Assembly (NCBI RefSeq): GCF_029227915.1
Contig: NC_079876.1
Location: 28,555,828 to 28,619,827, forward strand
From: Hydractinia symbiolongicarpus
Taxonomy: Eukaryota; Cnidaria; Hydrozoa; Anthoathecata; Hydractiniidae
Direction of reading: 5' to 3'
DNA: 64,000 nt
The notes under the pieces: generated by a model
The model's input: the letters and a program-made list of their open reading frames with translations, nothing else
The model's database searches: none
Told to the model about the DNA's origin: nothing
Translations under genes and position numbers: made by a program
In this document: piece by piece, positions 48,501-60,442 of the stretch
How positions within the stretch are numbered: position 1 is the stretch's first letter
Layout of the letters: the number at the start of each line of letters is the position of its first letter

Positions 48501-51500
48501 AAAAAAAAATTTTGGAAAAATTTTGTACTTTACTGCGGGGTATTGCTTTTTTGGACGGGGGTAATTTTTTTGGAATTTTGGAAGCCGTTGACATTCATGT
48601 AAGAAAGTTATAAGATGTATTGGGTATATAATTATTTATTCTTTTCACTTCTTCCCAGCAATGGGTGATTAAGAATAAATAGCAAATCAATATGGTGATA
48701 TTGGTATTCTCGCCTCGTTGGCTTGGCAAAGCACATATACAATACACCTCGCCTCGTTGGCTTGGCAAAGCACATATACAATCGCCTCGTTGGCTTGGCA
48801 AAGCACATATACAATACACTGCTTGGCAAAGCACATATACAATACACATTCTCGCCTCGTTGGCTTGGCAAAGTACATATACAATACATTCTCGCCTCGT
48901 TGGCTTGGCAAAGCACATATACAATACAGTATTCTCGCTTCGTTGGCTTGGCAAAGCACATATACAATACAGTATTCTCGTCTTGTTGGCTTGGCAAAGC
49001 ACAGCACATATACAATACACTCGCCTCGTTGGCTTGGCAAAGCACATATACAATACACGCCTCGTTGGCTTGGCAAAGCACATATACAATACACGCCTCG
49101 TTGGCTTGGCAAAGCACATATACAATACACGCCTCGTTGGCTTGGAAAAGCACATAAACAATACACACAACTATGATGAACGGCATGATGATCAGCAACT
49201 GGATGAAAAAAACTTCTCTAGCCCATGGATCCAAACGTGGGAGCTTTATAGCCTTTTTTCTAGAGAAGAAAAACCGTGAAGATGACCATTTGTTATGCCG
49301 TGCATCTTACAATATATATCTTCGTAGTCTGTTTTCCACGACTTTCGTCATAAATTCGAAGTTTGATAGTACATGAAAAAATAAAAGATATGAAGAACAT
49401 TAAACACTGTTAGCAAAAGTTTGCGACGCCAAGGCCAACTGACGATCAAGGAAGAACCCTTGCGAGAATCGCCTGAAATACTAACTCACTGCGCATGAGC
49501 AGTCACACCTGCAAAGCATTGCCGTACAGAATCTGAAAAGAAACTTAGTTTCCAGCAATCTGCGATAGTGGAAACCTCGCTTATATGTATGTTGGTTACT
49601 AAGAGGTAACCAAGGTGTTGCTAAGGTGATATATGGTTACTAGAGACAAAAAGCAGGCCAGATTTGAAGGAAATATCGATCCAGCAAATTGACGTCATTT
49701 CGCATCCCAATGACGTCATTATATTGTTTTCCTTACCTCGATTATCTGTAAATGTCATGTTCTACATATATGCTTAGTTTAATGACATGAGCATCAACAT
49801 TTCTGGTAGAACGGGCCTTTTTATCTTTATCGTTAAAATAAGAATTTTTTGCCAAAATGACGTCACTTTTTATTCCCAATGATGTCATGTGAAACACATA
49901 TTTTGGTATTCATTCCACAAATCTACCAAGAAGCAAGGTCATACCATTAGTAACACGCGAGAAATTAAAACGTACTGAAAATTTGGAAAAATGACCATTT
50001 TTCGCATGTGTGACGTCATTTCTAATCCCTATGATGTCATCAAATTACTTTTTTTTACCTGGATTGAGTTTGTACTAAGACATTCTCCAACTAAGCCAAG
50101 TTTCATCACTTAAGCACAAGTGGTTCAGGATTTTTGACCAGTGGGTACTTTTAACCCCTCCCCCAACCCCCCAACCCCCCCCCCCCTGTTACCAGGGCCA
50201 AAAAAGCTCAGATATAATAGGGTTAAAACGTTGCGAAAAGATCACAGAAATGTATTTTTGATTCAAAACATAGTGCGGAAATTTTGCAGAGAACGGTCAT
50301 CCTTTTGGCTCCTGGTCTTGTTTTGCACGCTCGAGTTTTTGCTCCATTTATAAACAATCCAACATAGTAGTGCAATAACCTGTTCAAGATGTATTGCGGA
50401 TTTTTAAAATCTTGAAGTCAGACTAGGTGTCCTTAAACATATTGAGTATTTATCATTTTCCAGAAGAAAAACCTTGAAAAATCGGGATATCAGATGTATT
50501 TTAGATGGAAATGTAAATATTTAAAAAATATTTTCAGTTGTTCTGCCTATTCATGAGTCCACATGCTTGGTAATGCCATTTTCGTTTTTACAGTGTTGGC
50601 TATATCTTGATACTTGAGTCTATGTGCTTTGAAAGCTTTAATTATTGAAAAAAACCTTGAAAATGCTTAAAATATGGAGAGAAAAAACCTTGCAAATCTT
50701 AAACGTGTTAAAGAAATTCGGTAGACAGTTTTTTTTTTGCATTTTTCCTCTAATTTAGGTGATTTTAATTTTGACGAATTTGCAGCACAGGATACTTTCA
50801 TTTTAAGTAACATAGCTCCACAACACAAATTCTTTAATAAATTTGGTAAGTCACTTGCTTACTTGATTGTATAGTGTAGTGCTACTCTCATTGTTGGATT
50901 TAGCATAAAGATGTCTACCAACTTGCTATGTTTGTTCTCAAAATACTCGAAGAATCTTATTAGTAAGTTGGTAATGACCGCGGTTATGAGTAATGACTTT
51001 TAGACCTGAAATATTTAAAATGCAGCTGAATAACCTTATTATCGCCATTTTCATTTCGATTCACCTCACATTGAAACAGAAGGACCTGGCGTTATTGTTT
51101 CTGTTACTGCTATTTTATTTATTTCTCTTATTTTTTTTAAGGTGCATGGTCGTATCTTGAAGATCTAACTCGTGACTTAGCAAAGAAATATGGAAACATT
51201 CACGTCTTATCCGGCTCAATATTTGATATGAATAATGATGGCCTTTCTGACGCTGGGTTGGACCATAAAAGGTTAGTACGCAACAAACAAACAATCATAT
51301 TATTTACAAGTTATAAACTTCTGTCGGTTAGCTTGTTCGCATTCGTTCGGGTTTTGCGCGCGTTTAACTGTAATAGAAAGTGAATTTCGCTTGAGTACCC
51401 GTTTCTCATAAAATAGAATTTTGCTCCCCTTTTCTTCTACGCTAATAAGCTTTTAGCTGCTTCAATTAAAACACGTGTGCAACAGAGTCTCTAGTGCAAA

Positions 51501-52830
51501 TCTTTATGCTTGGAGAAAATAAGACAACCGTTTTTTGTCTAGCTTAACCGTATCTTATAGTGTGCACTAGTATAAACCCTTACTCCTAAAAATCGACCCC
51601 CCACCTGCATTTCAATCCCCCACAATCTTAAAAAGCGTAATAAAACTGTCGAATTAAGTGCTATTCACAGTTTTAACCCTTTTAGTCAAATCTAGCCGTA
51701 AAGTATGTACGAACTATTTTTGCATGTTACCTTGGATAAAATGTTATGCGCAAGATTATAGCGAATAAACACGCTTTGAACTGTGTTTGTAAAAATTAGT
51801 AGGTAAAACAATTGCTTTACAAGACCTTGTTTCCTAATTCCATTTACTTTCAACACAAAACGCTAGCTAACAAGGCAGGTATTGTTTGTATCATTTTTAT
51901 GTTGGCTCTGAAATTACTAAAATATTTATCATTTGTTTCCACACATACTCAGGTGGCTTCACAATACCACTGGCGATGTTCCTATACCAACCCATTACTT
52001 CAAGATTCTCGCCAAATGCAACAACGCATCTAAACCAGTAACCGATTGCAACAAGGAAATAGATGCACTAGCGTTTATTGTGCCACACAATGAGGAGAAG
52101 ATGTGTTCCGTAAGTTCTGTTGTTGTTGTGTCTCTACTAACGCTGTGCTTGTTTAAAACCTCTTTATATTCATCTGATGATTTTGGTTGTAAGTACTCGT
52201 GCTTTCTGTTTGAATGTAATTTTTCGTCAAGTCTTCTACTGTACTTCGCGATGCTCTTCGTTTTTTAAATCCTTTTTAAATTGTGCTTGCTCTTGGTGAC
52301 TTGTTTTCGATATCTTTCGTTTTTTTTTGTCAGAAAGTTATATTTTTATTTTTATATTATATTTTTAGTCTTTTTGTAACATTCTTATGTTACTTATGGT
52401 TTTTAATGCTTTAAGACATTCAATGAATATAGACATTTATGTCTCGTCCAATTTCCAATTCCATAAAAATTTCTTTTATTTAAGATAATAAGGGACGGGT
52501 TAGTCAAAGGGTGAGAAAATTATTTCCAACAAACATTTCCTGTGTTATGATTGGTTACTTTAGAGTACGGTTATAAACTTGGGTTCTTATATACTTTGTT
52601 TAAATGTAATTTTATCATAACCTATAAATGTTTTTTGGACGTATAAAGGTAATGGATAAAATAAAAATTCTCTACTCTAGCTTTGGTCTGTTTCTGAATA
52701 CACAAAGAAACATGTGGCTACAATTAGAGATGTTGAGTTGATCACTGGACTTACTTTTTTCTCCAGCTTAAAGACTTCTGACCAAGCAAGGTTAAAAGTG
52801 AAATTGAACACAGACATATGGCCGCATTGA
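42525..52830 (+). CDS. ENPP-family ectonucleotide pyrophosphatase/phosphodiesterase, catalytic exons missing
   Basis: Exons: 42525-42585 (membrane segment VTVITIIVVIPLAVVL), 43001-43022, 43535-43620 (VSLDGFRHDYL, first zinc Asp), gap, 44561-44627 (GYHGID, last zinc His), 44715-44802, 45841-46034 (DLLRIKPAPNN), 47166-47226, 47598-47743, 48081-48177, 50759-50845, 51142-51271, 51953-52109 (PIPTHYFKIL), 52681-52830. The order and motifs match ENPP1-3: a type II membrane phosphodiesterase cleaving extracellular nucleotides, ending in a nuclease-like domain. All junctions fit in phase except 43620 to 44561, where direct splicing hits a stop after eight codons. The exons for the Thr nucleophile and the middle zinc ligands were not found in that 940-bp gap. 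The start exon and any somatomedin-B exons were also not found. It is either a deleted copy or an assembly collapse. Confidence 0.8.
44875..45145. repeat. Degenerate ~42-bp minisatellite in ENPP intron
   Basis: Units of the type ACTTCGGTTTATAGGAAAC, then TTATTACTAGACC recur six to seven times, with strong divergence. Confidence 0.7.
45256..45345. repeat. ~43-bp tandem duplication
   Basis: ATGCTGTGCTTAGTCATGCA followed by TATCAAAGTAAA-like sequence occurs twice in a row, with a weak third start (ATCATACTG). Confidence 0.7.
46765..46953 (-). mobile_element. Longer Helitron copy in ENPP intron
   Basis: About 189 bp. Minus-strand start TCTCTATAATAATAGCC (46953 down), end with perfect hairpin CCCGTGG/CCACGGG, 11 nt, then CTAG at 46765-46768, flanked by A and T. 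It is longer than the 7887-8399 copies because of extra internal sequence, and gives the clearest ends of the family. Confidence 0.85.
48711..49166. repeat. ~38-bp minisatellite in ENPP intron, about 12 units
   Basis: Unit: GCCTCGTTGGCTTGGCAAAG followed by CACATATACAATACA. Unit lengths vary (about 30-46 bp). It is open in several frames on both strands, producing long but artefactual reiterated peptides. Confidence 0.92.
49690..50039. promoter_or_regulatory. Three paired CRE/ATF-like sites, ~160-bp period
   Basis: TGACGTCA at 49690, 49711, 49858 and 50011, with TGATGTCA at 49880 and 50032. Each pair is about 21 bp apart with an AATCCC- or ATCCC-like spacer. TGACGTCA is the full consensus of CREB/ATF bZIP factors. 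The regularity suggests a degraded tandem repeat carrying the sites, within the ENPP intron. Confidence 0.55.
50148..50187. repeat. C-rich tract
   Basis: AACCCC/CCCCC runs ending in a long C homopolymer at about 50174-50186. Strand-asymmetric low complexity. Confidence 0.8.
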
Positions 52831-55189
52831 TTTTCGAAGGAAGAACACACATAATCCGCACTTTTCATTATCATTTTTTCATTTTCATTTTAATCTTCTT
52901 TTTCTTCCTCTTTTCTTCTTTTTTTTGCGTATATTTAATTTTTTTGTTAGCTAGCATTTTTAAGAAAATGGTTTTCTGTATATTAAAGAAATACGATTAG
53001 AAAATGCGTCTTTCTTGCTCTACATATTTTCGCCCCAAAATATTATAATGCCGGAGGCTGTATGTGCTTGTTTTTCATGCTTTTTTATCCTCAAATATTC
53101 TTGTGTTTACAAAAAAAATTTGCAAAACTTGTCACTGTTCTGTAATTTTTTTTTCCACAATACACCTTTTCCGAATTTGTTTTTTTTTAATGTAACGATT
53201 TCTCAAATTGGTTAAAAAAATGAATATGATTTTTGAAATTCTCACCTAAAACTTGATAAAATGTGAAATTTTTAGATTCATACAGCAAACAAACAACCTG
53301 AAAGAAAGTTTTTTTAATTTCGCACTAATTGACCTCTGCTTGAAACAGAAGCTTATAGTACAAGTCGAAAATTTGACTTGTAGTAATTGTCAGACTTTGA
53401 CCGTAACATTAACACGACCATAATGTCGGATTAAGGTAAAAATTTATACATGCACCAATTTAATGATGCTAAATATAATCTTTAAGTCCAAACATAAAAA
53501 TTCTAAAATTCTAAAATCATGCAATTTGGGAAACGTGTGTTAATATCTGAATCAATCTCAAAAAATCCTTCTCTAAACGCCGTTTTAACTAATAAGCGCC
53601 CTTTTATGAATGAATAGCACTCATTTCCGACATCGCTTTTTTGAGTAAGTACTTATGAAAAAAAAAAATGTTCAAAATTGATTGTTTCTTAACTCTACAC
53701 ATTATTTTCATCTTAATCTATAACAAAATTTACACTGAGAACTAATTCTTAATTTTTAGGTCATTTTTTTGGAGTTATTCATTATTCATTAGTAGTTTGA
53801 CAGTATTGTAGTTAATATATTTACCTTGTTAGTTTATTAGGGCTAATTTATACGGTCGCAATAATGTCGCGTATGTTTCAAATCTGGTATAATGTTTTTG
53901 AAGCTGATCGCCTATTTACATTAAAACGTCTTCTTCATACGTACAGGTCTGTTGAAATAAATTTGATGCCACTGTATAAAATAGGCCTAAGATATGTTGC
54001 TCTTTCGCGATTTTTTTTAAATTTCGCGAAATTTAGATTTTTCATTTTGGAAAACGATTTCATTTTTTCTTCTGATTTACCTTGCACTGTATATAATAGG
54101 TACGTAAATTTTAACCTCAACAGTTTTATTTTTTCCACTTAAAACCGTTAATTAAAAACGAATTTGCATCAATTTTGTAGAAAGTCGTATGTGTTAAATA
54201 AAAAATACCAGTGAATAGAAAGCTTTCTGAATTATTTGACTGCACCATCTAAACCAAATTGTCAAGGGAACGACCGTTCAAATATCTGTAAAAAAACATA
54301 AAATACCCAAATAAGCATGCAGCAATTTGCTGGCAATAATGAAGTACCTAAAAACACCCTCAGAAATAGCGCCGTAAAATTTTGATCATAAAGATGACAA
54401 CAAAAGTTCCCTAGCACTATATCTTGATTACTTGCAGTTAGACCCTCTCCTCTGATTTGGATTTTATTGAATTATTATGAGACAATAACAATAAAACAAT
54501 TTTTACTATTCCTTTCCTTCTCATTTACCTAGCACTGTATATAACAAGTACATAGATTTATTCTATGTTTCTGCATAAATCCGATAAAATCATTTTAAAT
54601 CGAGAAAAAGAAAATGCACCAATATCTTCCTTCCACAAAATTAGGACTTCCTAACTTGACTAAAATTAGTTCTCACAAAAAATAATTCATTTGAGGTATT
54701 ACCTTTGTAAGGATATGTATGTATTGAATAAAGAATATCATTATATGGATAGTTCTTCTTATTTGACAATATCGTCTGAATCAAACTGTTAAGGGACTGT
54801 TCACATCACCTTTCACATGTTTAAAATTGCAAAGCATGCTGCAATAATAAAGTACCTAACACACCACTGGAAAACGCGCCGTAAAGATTTAATCACAAGA
54901 GATTGCATTAAATTTGTCCTAACAGTTAATCTTTTGCAATTGCACTCTCTTTCCAACCCCTAATTATGGAGCATACGAGCAGTTCCTAAACCAACAGGAC
55001 TTACATAATGCCTCATTGAAAATAAATAGTTTCAAGTATTCTAAATTGTATTGATAACCAAGAAAGAATGGACCCATTATTTTGTAATGATTTGTATCAT
55101 TGATAAAAAACTTGGTAAGTGTATTATTGTTGTTATTATTCATCGTATTCATGCATAAAAGTTTTTGGCGTACTTAAAAAGCATATTAA
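52831..55189. other. Intergenic, no gene seen
   Basis: T-rich and A-rich sequence with short frames only. Two loosely similar segments around 54050-54260 and 54500-54780 (both with ACCTTGCACTGTATATAA- or ACCTAGCACTGTATATAA-like text) suggest an old duplication. Confidence 0.45.
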
Positions 55190-55593
55190 ACTAGACTTTA
55201 CTGTAAACTTCTGGAGAATTTTTAAGTTCCAAAAAACACGGGCTTACAGGCAGAAAAGTGGCAAATCATTCCGTTAGAAAAACATCGATTGGAAAGCTTT
55301 TGGATGCAAATGTCCCCGAAGTTTATGTAGCCCAACACAGTGGTCACAAAAATATTGATTCGTTAAGAAATTACAAATCAGCTAGTACCACTCACCGTTA
55401 CAAAATGTCAAACATCTTGAGCTCAAATAATAACCAACTTGACGTACATAACCAATCGACAGCTCTTAATACTTCCAGTTCCACGCAGTCTTCCACCCTC
55501 TCTTCATTTTTTTCCGGAGGAAATTTTAACAATTGTACATTTAATTTTAATACGAACACTCCACCAGCGAAACGACAAAGAATTGAATTTTAA
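55190..55593 (+). pseudogene. Tyrosine recombinase C-terminal fragment (Crypton-like)
   Basis: The frame reads KKHGLTGRKVANHSVRKT, with box II HxxR intact, then VYVAQHSGHKNIDSLRNY, with the third box His and the nucleophile Tyr, and ends in a Ser/Asn-rich tail (FNNCTFNFN) and PPAKRQRIEF. Box I and the N-terminal half are missing. It resembles cnidarian Crypton-like or KCTD/ZMYM-type recombinase ends. The family differs from the 12310 enzyme, whose box II is TRVR. Confidence 0.75.
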
Positions 55594-55807
55594 AACTGTT
55601 TTGAAAATATTCCATTTTTAAAAGTTGTATTGTATTGTTTATTTTTGAACGAGTTGTGGATCGAATGTCTGTGTACGTTCGAAATATAAAGAAAGTTACA
55701 TGGTTTCCATCTAAGGCTTGTTTTTGTTAAAGACCCCTGGACTCTAAAACCTTTTTTTCATTAATGGTTATGAAATAATCAATGGGGTAATAAATGTCTG
55801 TCACTCG

Positions 55808-55872
55808 CATGGACCTCACTGCGTTCGGTCCATGACGTCATGACCTCGGTCTATATTTTCCCGTATAGACCG
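55808..55872. repeat. Two consecutive perfect hairpins
   Basis: CATGGACC/GGTCCATG at 55808-55834 and CGGTCTATA/TATAGACCG at 55847-55872, 13 nt apart, 215 bp after the recombinase fragment. They could be the terminus of a mobile element. Confidence 0.7.
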
Positions 55873-55907
55873 GCTAAACGGTTAATAAGCCATTAATATC
55901 AAATTAT

Positions 55908-55977
55908 GCCCTGATAGTCTAATGGCTATGCCACCCATGCAAATGAAGGATCTATGTTCAAATCCTGTACAGGGCCA
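55908..55977 (+). mobile_element. tRNA-like SINE head (Cys-like)
   Basis: GCCCTG pairs with CAGGGC across about 68 nt, with an A-box-like TAGTCTAATGG and a B-box-like GTTCAAATCC. The anticodon position suggests GCA. The T stem does not pair well, so a SINE or pseudogene is more likely than a working tRNA. The body appears to continue to about 56110. Confidence 0.5.
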
Positions 55978-56621
55978 GAAAAATCATAATTATTTTGCAC
56001 CAACAACAACCAGGTGATCATGAGCATATGATATAGCCATACTGAGGGTAACAGGTAATCTTGAGTTGTAGAGGGCAGAGTTCCCTTGCCTGGCAAGCAT
56101 ATACTTCGCCTTTGCCTAACCTCTCTATGCCTTTTCTGATCCCTGCGTACTATGCCCTTGTTTGTGCCTCCCACGCCTCGCTCCCCCTGCCTTGCTGACT
56201 CCCCTTTCTGTTTCCTTGCCTGCCTTTTTGAATAATGCTCTAATAAGCTTTCGAGGTAATATTTTGTCCTTTCATCGCTCTTATCAAACAAATGAAGTGG
56301 TGGAGAATACTATTGCGATCATGTTTAGTAAAAACTACTCTCTCCTCCTTTGGCAAGGGCAATTGTCAGACTGTTCTTCCTCTGATTTCACTTCATTACA
56401 ATTTTCATCATTCTCATCTATTGCTTAAAGTAGAGGTGCACAACAATGCGCTACATTCACCCATGCACACCTGCACTAATATGATTTTATGAAGTTTATC
56501 CTACATTGAATCTCTTTTATAACTTAAAGGAAAAAACTTGTTTAGACAGAAACTTAGCACCGGTACTTTCATATGTTTCAAATAAGTATTATTTGCCTGC
56601 AGTTTCTTTGTTATTTTCAAA

Positions 56622-56978
56622 TCATTGTCCCATAAAATATTGCATTTTATCCCGCAACTGCTGATCTGTAACACAGTAAATACTCGGTGCATATTGTTCT
56701 TTCTGGAAATAAATAGCGCTTTTGGCGGTCAATTCTGAGTGGCACATTAAATCAGCTAAATCATGTGAAAGCTCTTGTTGGTGCTCGTAGACTTCACTTA
56801 AAGCAGATTTCCTGTCCAACGTAGCAATAATACGCGGTTGCACCTTGGTGTGGCCAACAGCCTTACCCCAGAAAGAATTAGGTTGGACTATCACTATTGA
56901 AGAGGTCATGTGCTTAGGACTGCAATTAACAAAGAATAAAGATGATTCTTCTTTGTAGAAATCAATTCTTTCTTCCAT
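56622..56978 (-). pseudogene. Second tyrosine-recombinase-like C-terminal fragment
   Basis: A 118-residue frame with TLDRKSALSEVYEHQQELSH followed by LADLMCHSELTAKSAIYF. This fits the Arg-Lys box, the HS box and a Tyr spaced as in tyrosine recombinases whose C-termini read LAxLMxHSxxTAxxxY. The upstream catalytic Arg is not visible. It is a separate lineage from the 12310 and 55190 enzymes. Confidence is limited because only one box is strong. Confidence 0.45.
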
Positions 56979-57111
56979 TTCTGCATAAGAGATTAAAGCG
57001 ATTACGTAAGCACGATAGCAAAGATTAAACTACAATCACTATTAATTCGAGGTGAAAAAAAGAATTGTTCTAGTGAATAAATCTATTATCCTAAAAATTT
57101 AGGTTTAAGAA

Positions 57112-58379
57112 TGGGTTGATATTTTAGGGCCACTGTTGTTTCTTATTTATATCAATGATATATTTAGAGCATCTAGTGTCTTAAATTCAATTTTATTTGC
57201 TGATGATACAAATTTATTCTTTACTCATAAAGATATAAACGTACTTTTTGAAACCACTAACCTAGAATTGGCTAAATTGGCTGATTGGTTTAAAGCGAAT
57301 AAATTATCCCTTAACACTTCAAAAACTAGATATACCTTTTTTCACAAACTTAGTAAAAAAGATAAAATACCTCTTAGGTTACCTGGATTAGTTATTGATC
57401 ATGTAAACATAAGAAGAGAATATTCAATGAAATTTCTTGGAGTTCTCCTAGACGAAAATTTAACATGGAGAGAACACATTAAATTAGTGGAAAACAAAGT
57501 TTCCAAAAGCTTAGGAATCTTATATAAAGCCAGTTTCGCTTTGAATAAGAACTGCTTAAGAAGCATATATTTTTCCTTTATACACTGCTATTTAAACTAT
57601 GCAAACATTGCATGGGGTAGCACTAATATAACAAAATTAAAAAAACTGCACATTCAGCAAAAACATGCCAGTAGGATTATATTACGACAGAATAAATGTT
57701 CCCATTCTAAACCACTGCTAAAAGAACTGGGTATTCTTAATGTATGTCAGCTAAACATTTTTCAAGTCCTTATTTTCATGTATAAGATTAAAAATTTAAT
57801 AGCACCAAATATATTCATTACATTATTTAAGAAAGTTCAACATAAATATCCAACTAGATTTTCAGGTAATAATTTCCTTCGGCCAAAAATCATATCTAAT
57901 GTAACAAAATTTTCAATATCAAACCGAGGCCCAAAGCTCTGGAGCATGCTTCTAAACGATGAGATAAAAAGCATTCCATCTACAAAACAATTTAAAATTG
58001 CACTAAGAAATCAGCTGTTACGAAGTAATAACGAACAAGTCTTCTTCTGAAACAACACTACGTGTGATAATTAAACGCTTTCTTTTATTTAACATAACAT
58101 TTAATATTTTATTAAGTTTTTAATTATCAATTTTTATTTGACGCTCTTTTTAATGACGGCTATGTCAGGTGTGAGATGATAAGACTGCATAGTCTTCTAC
58201 TTACTCCTGCCATTTTATTCTACGTACGTGATACAGTTATGTATATATATATGTATATATATATCCTAATGTAGAAATTTATGCCTGTACTTATGTGTAT
58301 GTAGAACTTGTATCTGTAATTTTGAAATAGTTGTATGTAAATTTCTTTTGGCGAAAAAAAAAAAAAAAAAAAAAAAAAT
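57112..58379 (+). mobile_element. 5'-truncated LINE retrotransposon with poly(A) tail
   Basis: Starts within the reverse transcriptase, ILGPLLFLIYINDI, and ends in a 28-30 A tract (about 58350-58379). 5' truncation and a poly(A) end are classic for target-primed reverse transcription. Flanking target duplications are not clear. Confidence 0.88.
57136..58050 (+). CDS. LINE reverse transcriptase, C-terminal part (Jockey/CR1-like)
   Basis: 304 open residues: the active-site FADDTNLFF, then the thumb region (LADWFKANKLSLNTSKT, KFLGVLLDENLTWREHI) and the conserved C-terminal part of Jockey/CR1-type LINEs. It lacks the fingers part of the polymerase and the endonuclease, so it cannot mobilise itself. 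The uninterrupted frame implies recent insertion. It runs to a TGA before a 300-bp 3' UTR. Confidence 0.9.
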   Translation: MFLIYINDIFRASSVLNSILFADDTNLFFTHKDINVLFETTNLELAKLADWFKANKLSLNTSKTRYTFFHKLSKKDKIPLRLPGLVIDHVNIRREYSMKFLGVLLDENLTWREHIKLVENKVSKSLGILYKASFALNKNCLRSIYFSFIHCYLNYANIAWGSTNITKLKKLHIQQKHASRIILRQNKCSHSKPLLKELGILNVCQLNIFQVLIFMYKIKNLIAPNIFITLFKKVQHKYPTRFSGNNFLRPKIISNVTKFSISNRGPKLWSMLLNDEIKSIPSTKQFKIALRNQLLRSNNEQVFF

Positions 58380-59663
58380 ATTGTTGTGCTAAGTCTACCT
58401 TTTATAGCTCGTTGAGTATGTTAGCATCTCCATCTCTCTCTTTTTTTACATAAAGCGGTCTATAAAGGAAAAGTAGACACTCTTGGAATTAAAGCCAAAA
58501 GGTTGGTTCCTAAGACATTTTATAATCCTAATCATAATTCATCAACTCTTTGGGAGCATCACTTCACTTGCAGAATTGTGTAGTCTTTGTACACTTCACT
58601 TGATTATGACTCACTTATTGAACAATCAAATACACTGAGGCATTGTGACAGGCGCCTCTTAGTATTTTTTGACCATTTTAGTCAAGCTTCACCTCCCCCT
58701 CCATTCTTATAATAATCAGGAAAGTGGTATTTGAAGTTTAAATCAATGCTTTCTTCCCTTTGACAACAATTGGGATACTTTGACTCACAAGAAATTTGAC
58801 CTATGCTCAAAATAATAAGCTGTAATTATTTTATAGAATTATTTAGGCTTACCTTCATTTCCAACAACGTTCTTGATTTAGTGCTAGGAACGTAGGCGGC
58901 AGCAACGTAAGCAAAGGCCGTGCGCTCTTGACTTATCAATCTTCGTCACTGCTTTTTCTGAATTAATCGTTTCAGGTTTCAAGCGCTTCAAATATTTTAC
59001 ACCCCCTCGTTTTAACGTTTTTTTAAACACTTCATACTCGTCCTCACTTTTGTCGCTCTCTTAAAACCATTCAGACTCAGTTTCTTACTCATTGACTGTA
59101 AATGCAATCTTTAAAAGTAGGCGAAAATCTTTGTGATCCATAATCTTATGTGTCTGTCGCAAGGGATTGTCCAACCTTATCACAGTTTTAAAGTAGCCTG
59201 TTTTTTCGTGTACGTTCTTTTTTTTAGTTTTCCGCACTTCTTTGTACTGGCGTTGTCGTAGTTGCCCTGTCTGGATTTTTACTGCTCTTGCGTTTTCTGC
59301 GTCAAAGTTATAAACAATCATTACATGTATGTTCTAAGTTTGTTCGTTAACTCCACAAAAGGGCATACATTTTTTTAGTTGTGTCTGATTTACCACCTCG
59401 TTCTCCATGCTTTTTGTCAAAAATCTAATATTCATCTGTAACATTTGTCTCAAAAACATTGTTACTAAAGACGTAAATCGAGTCTTTTTGACTATATACC
59501 TTTCTAATTTTCAACAGAGTACTGATACCGATTATGCTCTCAGGTTCTTCTTAAAAGGGCAACGAAATGTGTTGCTTCGACTGGCTTTACGTGCAATAAA
59601 GCTTGTATGTCTCTATGCAAAATTTTGAAGGATAGTTAGTTAGTTCAAAGTTTGAAGTTTGAA
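58380..59663. other. Intergenic, no gene seen
   Basis: AT-rich sequence with short frames. Nothing recognisable. Confidence 0.4.
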
Positions 59664-60442
59664 GTTTAGAATCTGTTTGTCTATTGTAATCACGTATGCA
59701 CATAAAACAATGTTACCAAGTTTGAAGCTCTTGAACAAAAAAGAAATGGCGCGTTCGTTTGTTTAAACTAGGTTTTTAACTAGTTCGAAGGTTTCCAATC
59801 TTTTATTGATGTAGTTAAACTCATCTGACTTTTCGTCTAAATCGAATGCGCTATTGGAGATTATTCTACTTTCCTTTTCCCAGCAATCTTTAATTTTCTA
59901 GATGTTTAACGCTCGCAAATTAAGCGGTTTTGTGCTCGCAAATTGAGCGGTTTTGTGCTCGCAAAATGAGCGGTTTTATGCTCGCAAAAAGAGCGGTTTT
60001 GTGCTCGCAAATTGAGCGGTTTTGTGCTCGCAAATTGAGCGGTTTTGTGCTCGCAAATTGAGCGGTTTTATGCTCACAAATTGGGCGGTTTTGTGCTCGC
60101 AAATTGGACGGTTTTGTGCTCGCAGATTGGGCGGTTTTATGCTTGCAAATTGGGCAGTCTTACGCACGCAATTCGAGGCCACGAATTTTGCGCTGTATCG
60201 ACAAATACGCTGAGTGTTAACCGGCCTTCAAATACCACATTCTAACGTTACTCCAAGTGTGTATATATTTCTGACGTTTTTAATAGAAGTTACGCAGTTT
60301 CTCGCGCTGGTGTTAATCGAGTGTTTTTAATCTATGTATACAATTTTTTAATTAAGATAAGATAAAACAGACATAATTTTTTTTGTCTCGTCAGTTTGAT
60401 ATCTTCATTTGAGTAATTACAATAGACAAACAGATTCTAAAC
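59664..60442. mobile_element. Candidate foldback element: 27-bp perfect inverted repeat around a minisatellite
   Basis: GTTTAGAATCTGTTTGTC... at 59664-59690 is the exact reverse complement of 60416-60442. The 725 bp between hold the 23-bp minisatellite. No protein is inside. Target duplication is unclear. Confidence 0.65.
59908..60170. repeat. 23-bp minisatellite, about 11 units
   Basis: Unit GCGGTTTTGTGCTCGCAAAT plus TGA, with mild divergence towards the right end. It is open on both strands, giving artefactual peptides. Confidence 0.95.

Noticed and set aside
48595-49279. Frames up to 200 residues on both strands
   Set aside because: They arise from the ~38-bp minisatellite. The repeated peptides change register with unit length.
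59920-60245. Repeated short peptides and a CRISPR-like look of 23-bp units
   Set aside because: Units are contiguous with no spacers, in animal DNA, so this is a minisatellite and not a CRISPR array.
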